Position numbers and translations under genes: made by a program. Below are positions 12,001 through 18,700 of a stretch of DNA of 64,000 nt, in pieces (position 1 is the first letter of the stretch; each line of letters begins with the position of its first letter). Under the pieces are notes generated by a model. It saw only the letters and a list, made by a program, of their open reading frames with translations, was not told the DNA's origin and ran no database searches. The stretch covers positions 1-64,000 of the forward strand of contig JANQNA010000007.1 of assembly GCA_028279825.1 (NCBI GenBank), read 5' to 3'. This DNA comes from an archaeon. Its GTDB lineage: Archaea > Aenigmatarchaeota > Aenigmatarchaeia > GW2011-AR5.

Positions 12001-14164
12001 TTCATTAAGCATAAGAGCTCCTACAACAGGCCTTCCTGGAGCATACATACTGGCTGAATTCATTTGCGGAAACACGGACTGTGAAACTGATCTAGGTGAA
12101 AGTAACAGCATTTGTCCTTCCGATTGTCCTTACATACCACCGACAGAGGTTGAAGGAGGAGCCGGTGGCGGCGGAGGTGGAGGCGGCGGCGGAGGTGCCG
12201 CTGGAGGAGGAGCCGCGGGTGGCGGAGCGGCCGGCGGAGGTGCCGCTGGAGCTGCTGCACCACCAGTCACACCCTCGGAACCGGTAGAACTTGTGCCGCT
12301 GGAAGTTGATTCAGAGGTCGTGGAAATGCAGCTCGCACCTAACGAGGAGAAGGTATTCTCGATAGAAGTAACAAATAACAAGGCTTCTTCAACTGCCGTA
12401 AGCGTAACAGTCGAGGGTCCTGCATTCAATTTACTAACAGTGCAAAAACCTACATTCACCCTTGGCGGCACAACCACTGAGATAGTTGTGATAAAAGCAT
12501 TTGCACCTGGAAGTTCAGTTCCTGGAATATATGCCGGTGAGATAATTGTAAAGGCGGGTGATGTAACACACAAGACACCTGTTACAGTACAGATAAGACC
12601 TGTTCTTGAACCATTGCTCGACGTTTCAACAAAAGTACTTTCAAAAACAATGGATCCAAAAGAACCTCTTGTGTTCGAGGTTTCAATTCTGAACATGGGT
12701 GAGACTGCTACTGTCGAAGATATTACACTCACATACACGGTAAGACCTGTTAATGACCTGGATACAATCATAACGACCTCAAAAGAAACCCTGGGTATTG
12801 AGAACATCCAGACTATCAAGAAGGAATTGGATCTGCCGGACGGTACACCTGAAGGAAGATACCTATTGGAGACAAACGCAACTTATTGGTTTGAAAACAA
12901 GTACGCATCATCCGCAGACGATTTTGAAGTTGCCAACATACCAATACCGTTACTCATGTTGAGGGCAGTATTCCTGAATTGGATGACATATGCAATAGTA
13001 ATGGTTGGTTTCCCGGTCGGATATGTTGGAAGAAGATTCATTGTTGGTAAACTTTCAAAGAGAAAGAAACAGGCAAGATACATAACACCTGTGAACTTTA
13101 GTCTGCTGCCTAAAGCGGGCCCAACAGCAATACCGGTAGGTAAGATTGCAGAAAGTACAAGGAACGCCTACATGGATACAACGCAACTGTTGATGCACTC
13201 AATTGCCGCAGGTGGTACGGGATCCGGTAAATCCGTGTCCGCACAGGTTGTGACAGAGGAACTGCTTAAGAGAAAGGTTCCTATAGTAGTATTCGATCCT
13301 ACAGCACAGTGGACCGGTTTCATGAAGCCTTGTAAAGTTAAACCGATGCTGGATCTTTATTCAAAGTTCGGAATGAAACCTGAGGACGCTAAGGGCTTCA
13401 AGACCAACATAATAGTTGTCGATGATCCAAACATGGACATAAACATGAAAGATCACATGAAGCCTGGTGAAATAACTGTATTCGTCATGAACAGGTTACC
13501 GCCAGAGAAGCTGGATAACTTTGTAAGAAAGAGTATACAGTCAGTGTTTGACATGCGACCTCCTGAATCCAAGGAAGTCAAATTAATGCTGATCTACGAC
13601 GAGGTACACAGATTGCTGCCTAAATACGGTGGTAAGAAGGGTTACACTTCCATAGAAAGAGCAGCAAGAGAATTCCGTAAGTGGGGTATCGGCATATTCC
13701 TGATATCACAAGTATTGTTAGACTTCAAGGGTGCAATTAGAGCTAACATTGCAAACGAAATACAGCTGAGAACCAAGTACGAGGGTGACATCGGAAGAGT
13801 CAAACAGAAATACGGAATGGATTACGCATCTAAAGTAACCAAGCTAACCATAGGTACTGCATTGTTCCAGAATCCAGAGTATAACAACGGTAAACCTTGG
13901 TTCGTAAATTACAGGCCTCTAAAGCACAATCCATTTGCCCTTACAGATACGGAACTGAACAAGTACGTTGAACTGACAAAGAAAGCAGATGAAATAGCAG
14001 CCAAACTAGAGGCAATGAAGAAGGCCAAGAAAGATGTGTACGATATAGAGATAGAACTTAACATAGCTAAAGATAAAATAAAGACCGCAGCGTTTAAGAT
14101 GGCTGAAACCTATATAGATTCAGTAATTAAGCGTGTTGAGAAGCTGGAAAAGGGTGGTAAATAA
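2..14164 (+). CDS. Giant surface protein fused to a cytosolic HerA/FtsK-like ATPase (5' partial)
   Basis: The frame is open from base 2, so the ATG at 110 in the ORF track is internal and the true start lies upstream of the window. Up to about base 12,060 the protein is extracellular-type beta sandwich repeats, very dense in N-x-S/T sequons, with a recurring cassette such as CSYxVGPQxWxGGT near 680, 2080, 3060, 4470, 5480 and 6465. A Gly/Ala linker (about 12,155-12,260) leads to NEW3/APHP-like domains, then one membrane segment (about 12,960-13,035, ending in RRF and a lysine-rich stop-transfer). The last ~360 residues are a P-loop ATPase: Walker A GGTGSGKS (13,211-13,234), Walker B LMLIYDEVH (about 13,580) and a GIGIFLISQ sensor-like segment typical of HerA/FtsK/VirB4 proteins. 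Its TAA overlaps the next ATG by one base. The ATPase call is strong; a role in adhesion, secretion or surface-thread assembly is inference. Confidence 0.85.
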   Translation, partial: VGWYNCTFDSTGHSEGNWSVDINSTKQYFLPNTTTWMNRFWLENVEPLNLTEPNVTPSSGGWSRLFNFSVNLSDQEGDNLTCILWLNRTGQFVNQGNMTLINTTAGQICYVEVHDFGLSDIGTTKQFLFELRDTSFNNTFNTSVFNGPTIQESQVTVTYVFGNNSYVNRSGINVTVLRVLVNDTENGTLVGDGNVTFWVTTDNSSVAIGVLNKTSSDGISNYSFPPDCSYNVGDQVWFAGVTDPRYIDVNSTNLSLVIIGNLVNTVTDPSGQSFLRGENITLRGNLTDECNNRITDATVQFNYTHGPGVFLCSNVNNEKNQYFVYKENTTDFASGLLNQTKTDGENVTLLNDTTTTYYPVGNFTSQIFDPSGISNWTNISWAQISNVNTSVVLQVRSCNDENCSGENFTGPDGTNESFFTNSTLSILENVTSNRYFQYKVYFNTSNENQTAYFNGINITYMAFYLNGYYNCTLNTTSPTILPARYYNVTMFSNISLHNDHYITDLDEFFIKTRPYVDNTSIIPISGPWGGRFNFTVNFTDEDLDVSILRLYINRSVGVVLGGENSTVSGRNITVPYTVSEFFSSTDIGSRTYQFNATDSRGYTAATVFEEFNLTPDNVRADHIIGNNSIINRSAAETFFFSVKLVDISKESQPAFPSAKKGKIYYTKDGENYTNSPDRFTNSTGDISYSPADVDCSYEIGPQTWMGGSSGNTEYFDQNSTEFYWTVITDPLGGTIQQPLYQPFRNGTDPILLRGNISDDCGAVAGATVSFRVTKGGFTYTCPTTLDEGNGFYNCTVSAAATADWNYGMYNITMEISKQHYNGSNVSVVDTIFITSQPSVNSLQPQSELGITTGGWGEDWNFRATIQDLDGNDVNVSLYINVTGQWEFRNTTMCINEACINPTPITLGDSNFTCEHIGLRGFNFTARDEWNYTPSATSTFTLEQDDMVIEPVSGFGGEVNRDGNDNETLVIRGLDLDNSQYLGAGRNGTIYVRYNDSAFDAGNDTTSNSSGHFFIDFNPNCSYAVGPAKWRGGTQGDACYKNELSDDLDITIKGQLRQDFTYPLEGESIPVGDMIIINVTIPTDCYVDGNQTQSTISIEMIGPTANESCAPVVDLGQLGYNFTDNTSSDFNLGVYNGTETDGENVTLTDNSTGHYENLTGNFTSQVFEAGGVVTWKNISWSNVTNENTSIVLQVRSCNDENCSGEIFTGPDGFTTTYFTNSAHTSLQNLSKNRYLQYRAILNTTDADQTPYLMDVKIAYITSYLDGDYSCAWNTSLRTGGNYSFQINASKNNYNPNNTLYQNRIYLNNSPPILNHSNVTPSSGGWGRNYSFTIDVDDRQYDNVTCTLFTYTPNGWTNRGNHTIYGGYGTCNITVSSIDCSDINNSMVNRFKWEINDGTNHYNTTNTTGPGITRDFVIIEYVEGNNTISNRSGSQARPLVLKIFDNITQNYVPAGVNGTIYITKDSQVYDDGNDNTTNSSGHLRFDFDPTGTYDVGYQNWTGGTHNDICYYETNITQLNVSIWGDVVGSITTPTPTTEYLRGANVTIVVNLKDDLLINMENATTDMRTIHESGQNYSCTEFSYLGNGDYRCIINTGDPVIPARYYNLSLYANKSYYNPENETTADLFFIKTEPVLTNISVISEEGNATGGWGERWTFNVTVTDEDLDNITLTLKIKKDSEGEGSWVTVNSSVYTSNPDLIGPINQTISLTYYNPALFKDAQEVWNYRFDAEDFPHFYQTSSDVGNFTIEKDDVVITLLAGNATTTVRHNSTAISLTVNVTDIDDDSPAFSSNITFWVTTNSSDNSSWNSGFVTLTSGIGVATIPFNPGCTYTTGPQYWRAGTKNDPYYEYVNSTNFTTTIVTFLNITIINPSGEAYLIGSNVPMRVNLTDECEGIPGAEVTIADKFSGVVFDCVPPKHSGTIEEGGGSYVCNFDSSGMPFKYHDVEASARKQYFGDYPSWNITLKTQAFFLASAPSLGTPNVDLLLAGWGKTHTFSGAVTDQDQNNNTITLWHSIDGENFTIKNAQNVSPTYSGFPFSFLEEFICSNYLNATNGTNYFKINATDAFNFSDESSIYNFTLRPDAVTVTVSTINSSLDVRRQNNVNSNLRIVIQDTDRSNARTNGTNATIYISTNNSNFNETLGCLSAEGNCTVNYDPSCSSLYGPQEWKGGTTDVCYDYVNSTPRNITIIGQLGVTITKPENNSIANRGNNLNLISHTYDECAVNITDATILWHNSTWYNVANGSNVNWSVPITYKLGSETINVSAFHTYNDNNTNMSNIRVFGFSRISGIIPANNSEIDAGANIVIQCNVTDSNFSNPLENYSVEFYHTNLTNHSISIGSELTNVNGTATNNWSTTFEAAGVYDIFCNITENVTQFYNASDNRATTTITLLRKLLIQTIDVSTSDIYRNDSYSPFKTNITVEIDDAYIGPAVGADVRFYNYTGLLGNCTTNSTGHCIFNYNPANTSIPDLFTIYVNATLAGSEDSDTNTTQIIVRGILSANITYPVNGTQIPKSGGLTLNVTISTENYETLPVGTTIKWYNDSDINIANGSDTSIPQPTVAIQRTGYNIFTVNATKQYYDLGEDTVNITITSLADVYWDVPIPAAYVPYPHPFFVGCNVTDYASGSGISDYLVNFSYKWSNGTDTYNGTFLSSPEGVANYSFKPIQKGEILFNCTIGGNASQFYSANRDNDSSLFYVRDMNPPYIFNRSITPNASIEANVNVTNFTVSVEDNYDLSDVWIYLVLPNGTTINITMANISSPSYHNGTENTTTRYFANYTPVIGGNHTVLAFARDMPPESNVGNATIGTFEVVGNITGLLSQCANDTSDGDGTDCDSIVTAGAISQIQNYTFTIEAVFTNLGPSFSYDTNLSHLENPSGSVVYNESQRQCGDINIGDNCTWKFSVTIPKSTPPGIITTNVVANWRNPDMTTGEHQNQTEITVSSNPIVNISDERIDVAVQHGRTEEIANISTMSYGNDEIRDVFVTWYGISNVENGKNLATDCPLCTLFIEPNQTGFLNAGENLTSAVRATVPLGKDPGSYYAKIRSNSSNAGYDEILLNLTIPSNRSWIQSINIPSVYIASLNTSGNLGNISVINTGNEKITYTIVKGGDNGILSIEGFSAYSFDLEKQITRNISINYSVPATATQGLYNVTILIRNPTAEPTQRNVTFVLNVSDTPPILTNTLIYPLEFELGFENISFQTDATDNFGVDKVWANISTPFNTSEIANLTNLYNITYVGNYSVNISGLYQIMICANDTNNLLSCTNLTNVTSSDTTTLQLFTIPGNLTAQYITSLANHTMNVVLSLNNTGGSRAFNVTMNLTSLSPNVTINNTYFDHVIIYKNSAGLNATLFFVNVSTQPGTYIFNASLYWVNLDGSNVSAVHPLQFNVSSNPQINVSSNSIIYPVYDGQTGKVPTNITSYGNVNASYIEFECISGEICNNFTVEFEPSNISNMGIVSTRPINISVTVPLQYETGSYSGVVQVKWYQNRTNNISLEIVVPANITWTHDLDNISLTVYNDQQGVFGYVNVTNFGNIDTPLNLTVNGSIAPYIILNQSNITLPYAGSVLIPIHYSTSDIENKTLNLTGAFITNLTGPLRENSSTREVGTDLIMYIEKYKVQIEYPTTQVPIIGVDPGENVTIKVNVTDNETISSNVTFITMIHNSTFWVIVNTTATYNSTDSTWSLNFTAPDITLQRAYGLNVTAIQNLTNVTSRNRTDMELNSIIYNDSTLPAIVNEIPVRVLQNSSITIRSNITESGGIQNVTSNITTPDGNVTQTTSTLNGSSGDIYIYTTPFDNTTILGVYTFRISVCDITGNCNSSAETFEIYPTALFYGDVEDVEALAEPPLNVSFKFKDYGTSSERFNFGVNQTDGSFNETIDIKSYDMDIDIHNPFMITTIELGNLIIAGDTREPITLGRIPNARTSTSVLKGLYISDNLTFTSAYIEIDFSECLNEGCGKPIYDPRHLAIYKYTGSWVPKVSSSLNDQWTRLSNIDGDNADGTVNLTSLSIRAPTTGLPGAYILAEFICGNTDCETDLGESNSICPSDCPYIPPTEVEGGAGGGGGGGGGGGAAGGGAAGGGAAGGGAAGAAAPPVTPSEPVELVPLEVDSEVVEMQLAPNEEKVFSIEVTNNKASSTAVSVTVEGPAFNLLTVQKPTFTLGGTTTEIVVIKAFAPGSSVPGIYAGEIIVKAGDVTHKTPVTVQIRPVLEPLLDVSTKVLSKTMDPKEPLVFEVSILNMGETATVEDITLTYTVRPVNDLDTIITTSKETLGIENIQTIKKELDLPDGTPEGRYLLETNATYWFENKYASSADDFEVANIPIPLLMLRAVFLNWMTYAIVMVGFPVGYVGRRFIVGKLSKRKKQARYITPVNFSLLPKAGPTAIPVGKIAESTRNAYMDTTQLLMHSIAAGGTGSGKSVSAQVVTEELLKRKVPIVVFDPTAQWTGFMKPCKVKPMLDLYSKFGMKPEDAKGFKTNIIVVDDPNMDINMKDHMKPGEITVFVMNRLPPEKLDNFVRKSIQSVFDMRPPESKEVKLMLIYDEVHRLLPKYGGKKGYTSIERAAREFRKWGIGIFLISQVLLDFKGAIRANIANEIQLRTKYEGDIGRVKQKYGMDYASKVTKLTIGTALFQNPEYNNGKPWFVNYRPLKHNPFALTDTELNKYVELTKKADEIAAKLEAMKKAKKDVYDIEIELNIAKDKIKTAAFKMAETYIDSVIKRVEKLEKGGK

Positions 14165-15723
14165 TGGAGAATATGCCAGAGCCGAAAACAAAAGAAGACA
14201 TAAAGAACATGTTGAAACATATAGAGGACGAGCACAGGAAGGCCAACATAACTGAACAGACTTACAAGGAACTGAAGGCTAAATACAAGGAACAGATGAA
14301 ATATATGGATAATGTAATATCTCCTGAAGAGGCCGGAGGTCCACCGGCTGCTGAAGCGCCAGCGCCTCCTGCAGAAGCACCAGCTGAGGAGGCACCTAAG
14401 GAAGAAGTTAAAGAGGAGCCAAAAGAGGAAAAGAAGGAAGAGAAGAAAGGTGGTTTGTTAAAGAAAGTTTTCAAAGGTAAAAAAGAAGAAAAGAAAGAAT
14501 CTGCTCCGCCAGCAGAAGCACCAGCTGAGGCTGCTGCATCCAGTCGTGCTATGGACAAGCTTTCAATAGAATTAGAAAAATTGAAAGCAATGTTAGAGGC
14601 AATAAGGGACCAGAAAAAGGCCTCCGATGAATCAATACAGTCAATATTCGAAAGTATTGGCGAAATACGTTCCATGTCTATACAAACCAACGCAGACGAA
14701 AGTGAACTAAGCTCAAAGATGGAAAGATTGGAGGATGAAGTTTCAGGTGTTCGTCCAAAAGAAATGGAAAAGAAATTCAATGAACTTCGTGAGGCGTTGA
14801 ACAAATCCCAGACAGAAATGGAAAAAATGATTGCCAAAACAAATGATATGGCCCAGAGACTTAACAAGCTTTACGAGAATATGAAGTCTATCGGCAATAT
14901 TGAGAACCTGGCAAATCTGAACAAGGACGTCCAGAAAAAACTAGGGGACATAAGAGAAGCTACAAATTACGTTGAACGCCTTTCTTCGAAAACTGAAAAG
15001 ATGTTTATTGATCTGAAGGCTGGTATGGAAGAGATGATAATATACAGATCCAAACAAGAAGGTCTGGAAGAGTCTGTAAGGGATCTGATAAAAAGTGTTG
15101 ATGATCTTGGATTAAAGTTCGAAAACTATTCAACAAAGAAAGATCTGCAGGATGAAAAACAGGATCTCATGATTATCAGCAAGGAATTAGACGGCTTAAA
15201 AGACAATCTTGGTATACTCCAGTCGAAAGTACCTGAAACTATTACTGTACTTAGAAAGGAGAGAGAAGACATACAGATGTTTCTTGACCATTTAGATGAA
15301 CAGCTAAAGGCTGGTGCCATACAAAAAATTGAATACGAGAACGTGAAAACCAAAAACATGGATAAACTTAAACTCCTTGACAACTCTTTACGTGAAGAAT
15401 GGAAGAAGTTTGAAAAGGCAATGGCTACTGCCCCGAAAGAAACCACACCTCCTGCAGAGGCAGCTGTAGAAACGACTAAAGCCCCAGATGAACCTCCTGT
15501 CGAAGCTGCTGAGCCGGTTGAAACACCGGAAGAAGCACCACCACAGGAAGCGCCGGCACCTCCCGAAGAGGCGCCTGTGGAAGCGGCTAAGGAAGAAGTT
15601 AAAGAGGAGAAGAAGGAAGAGAAAGAAGAGCCTAAAAAGAAGCACAAGAAAAAGTCTGCAGAGAAAAAAGAGGAGAAGGATGACGGAAAAAAGAAAAAGG
15701 TTGCGACAACGCTACCTTTCTGA
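14164..15723 (+). CDS. Cytosolic coiled-coil protein with SHOCT-like helical ends
   Basis: 519 aa, with its start overlapping the stop of the giant ATPase gene (TAATG), so the two are probably translationally coupled. There is no signal peptide or membrane segment. Residues about 10-50 form a short helical module with ITEQTYKELKAKY. Two Pro/Ala/Glu/Lys-rich linkers (about 60-125 and 420-510) flank a long coiled coil (about 125-370). A weaker copy of the helical module lies near 375-415 (AGAIQKIEYENVKTK). The tail is lysine-rich. The module matches the cytosolic C-terminus of the 1,945-aa surface protein encoded opposite, so I infer a scaffold linking both surface proteins and the ATPase. No enzymatic motif is seen. 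Confidence 0.75.
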   Translation: MENMPEPKTKEDIKNMLKHIEDEHRKANITEQTYKELKAKYKEQMKYMDNVISPEEAGGPPAAEAPAPPAEAPAEEAPKEEVKEEPKEEKKEEKKGGLLKKVFKGKKEEKKESAPPAEAPAEAAASSRAMDKLSIELEKLKAMLEAIRDQKKASDESIQSIFESIGEIRSMSIQTNADESELSSKMERLEDEVSGVRPKEMEKKFNELREALNKSQTEMEKMIAKTNDMAQRLNKLYENMKSIGNIENLANLNKDVQKKLGDIREATNYVERLSSKTEKMFIDLKAGMEEMIIYRSKQEGLEESVRDLIKSVDDLGLKFENYSTKKDLQDEKQDLMIISKELDGLKDNLGILQSKVPETITVLRKEREDIQMFLDHLDEQLKAGAIQKIEYENVKTKNMDKLKLLDNSLREEWKKFEKAMATAPKETTPPAEAAVETTKAPDEPPVEAAEPVETPEEAPPQEAPAPPEEAPVEAAKEEVKEEKKEEKEEPKKKHKKKSAEKKEEKDDGKKKKVATTLPF

Positions 15724-18700
15724 TTATTTCTTACTTATGTTATCTAGTTTTCTTTGTATAGTCCTCTTCATTTCCTTGTAAGCTGTTTCACTTATTATAC
15801 TCTCTTTTCTTTCTTTGTCCAATACCGACAACATTCTACTTAATTTCTCCTTTTCCTTTGTCATGGATACTTTGCTTGGTTTGTGTGGCTTTATTCTATC
15901 TGCTATTTGTTTCAGGTGAATCAGTGTCTGTTGAATCTGTTTTGGCATCTTCTTTTTCCTGTTAAGATAGAACAGGATTATTATTACTGTCAATGGTATC
16001 AGAAGTATCAGTATTATTACAAGTATGCTTAACGGCTCTGCTCTCAGTGTTGACTCTAACGTGCTTAATATTTCTTTTGCTTTTTCAATAAGTATCTTTG
16101 CATCCTTGATGTGATTTAGTGCTGTTTGTGTATTGTTCAGATTGGCATTTATTTCTGCCTTGTTTATGTTCTGAAGTATTTCATCGGCTATAAAGAGAAC
16201 ATTTTCGACAGGTTTACCCTGGGATTTAGCAACCCCTATATCTATTAACAGGTCTCTATACTGGTTTTTCAGGTCTGCAATTTCGCCGTATATCAGATCC
16301 GATAAAGTCTCCACAACCTGTATGGTTATTGATCTCTGGTCACTTGTTGTACTCGTTGTTACTATAAGATTTGCTTTGTATTCACCGAGCTCCGCATTTT
16401 CAGGCACCTCAAACTCAAGAACAAAGACGGAAGTGTTATCAGGACTTAGCTTTTGATAGATTGTAGGTGTTATGTTGAACCAGTCAGCTGATATTCCTAA
16501 TACATTTAGCTTTATCTCATTCAACGGAAGTTCCCCTGTGTTCTTTATTACAACATACTCTATCCTCTTGAATCCCGGATAAAGTTTCAGGTCATCCGGA
16601 TATTTTTCAATAAACACTGATTTTAACCTGTCGGGTGCTTCAACATCAGTTACCTGTGCTGTTACCTTTGTTATTGGTGTTGTTCCGCCGCCGCCTCCAC
16701 CCGTAGGTTCTTCAGTAACGTTGTAACCTGCAGCAAGAACGTTGAATGTTGTACTTGCGTTTATAGGTGGCTGGGTATTATCGTATCTTACAGTTGCCGT
16801 AAACTTGTAAGTACCTAAAGGCTGGTTTGAAAACACAAAAGGTGTTCTTGTGAAGCTTACATTAGAGAATGCAGGTGTAAGTACAGCTTCCTCATCTTCG
16901 AAATACACAACCCTTGTTGCCAGATTCGCTATAGTATAATTAATGAATACGTCCTGGGTTACTTCTCCCTTATTTTCTATATGAATTTCGAACGTTGCCG
17001 GTGTTCCCTGCTGAACTTCAGGTGTCAATGCAACAACTCTAACGTCGTAAGGACCACCCTGTGTCACACGGAAAGCTTTCAGTTTCATTGTTGAAAGAGT
17101 TCCTTGTGTAACGTTCAGAACAGCCAAATACATTCCATTTGCTGTCGTAGCCGGCATTGCATAACTGTACAGGTAGTATCCGGAGCCTAATTGTGTCATT
17201 GAAGAATCTGTGACTGAAAAGTATGTGTTCTGTGCAGGATCAAGAACGGTCAGATTCATTGTTGTAGGATTTACCGGCTGTCCCTCACCGTCGTAAATCA
17301 AAGTATTAATTCTCATGACGTTGTTAGGAAACCAAACAACTGCTGTTTCAATATCAGCGAACAATCCTGTAACAGTAACTGTTTTTGCACCTACATCAAA
17401 TGTGTATGTGTTCTGGTCAGTTACCATCTGATCTAGTAAAGTATCGTTATATGTTGAATTTGTTTTCAGTGTATAGGTTCCGACTATCGCGTCTGATGCC
17501 AGTAAAAATGTTGGCAGAGGAGCAAATGTTCCCAGATAATCTGTTAATCTGTTTGCAGTATATATCAAAGTTGAGTTTGGATCGTAAACAAAGAATGATA
17601 CGTTAACATCTTCAACACCTGAACCATTCAGTGCAGTTGCTGAATAATAAAGTGTTGCAGTGTCACCCTGATAGTACTGGCTTGACAATGTTGTTGCTGC
17701 TATATTTACCTTTTTCCCTATTGTGAAATTTGTTGTTGAATTTCCAACGTTTCCTATGGAATCTCTTGCATATATTGTTACATTATATGTACCACGGGCG
17801 GATGTATTACCGAACGTTCCGTTGGCATAATTTACTGTCCATCTACTTACATTGCCTATCTGCGATACAAATGACATATTTGCAAAGTCTGATGTACTGT
17901 TAGGTCTCAATATTGTCACGTTTGCAATTGTTACCGAGAAGTCCCCTGCAGTTATATTTGCTGAAATTGTCACCTGTTCGTCCTGTTCAGGCTCTTCCGG
18001 AGCCACTTCTATTGTAATGTTTGGAGGGGTATAAGGCAGTATTGTTACATTTAGAGTTATGTTAACCGGAGTTGCGTTATCCAGTGCCTGGACGACAAAT
18101 GTTGAGTTGTACTCTTTCTGTGCGAATCCCGTTATGTTGTACAGAACCGCGAACGTATAGTTTTGACCTTCCAACGAAGTGAAATTTGTTACATTTGTAC
18201 TGGTCTTGTTTGCATTTACAGATATTATTGTGAAATTTATGTCTTCATTTCCTATGTTTGACACATTTACTTCACATACAGTTCCCTCATTTGAGAAGGA
18301 ACTTTTCTGGCAGAATGTTGGCTCCATTCTCCATCCTCTATTGGCATCAACTGTAACAAATAATGTAACCATTCGTTCTCCGTCATTTTGTGTTGATACA
18401 TTCAAAGTTCCGTTGTGTATACCTGCAGAAAAGTTAACAGGAACTGTGATGTTAATCACAACAGACGTGTTTGTTCCAAATTCAAGATTTTCTATCGTGG
18501 ACGGTATCACAGTAACAGTAAGATTATTACATACTGTGCCGCTGTTACAGGTGAATGTTATGTTTGTCAGGTTCCCACTACCCGTGGAAAGAACTGTCAA
18601 GTTGTAAGGATTTGTTGTCTGTCCGTGATAAACATTACCAGTTAGTGTAGAGTTTTCCACATTAAGTACAGGATTATCGACAACGGTTACGTTGAATATG

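Noticed and set aside
12130-12819. 229-aa minus-strand ORF rich in proline
   Set aside because: It is the antisense of the Gly/Ala-rich hinge and the following domains; the proline run mirrors GGN codons and no promoter or Shine-Dalgarno is seen.
14262-14867. 201-aa and 173-aa Ser-rich minus-strand ORFs (also 15126-15647)
   Set aside because: They are shadows of Lys/Glu-rich coiled-coil codons in the plus-strand gene.
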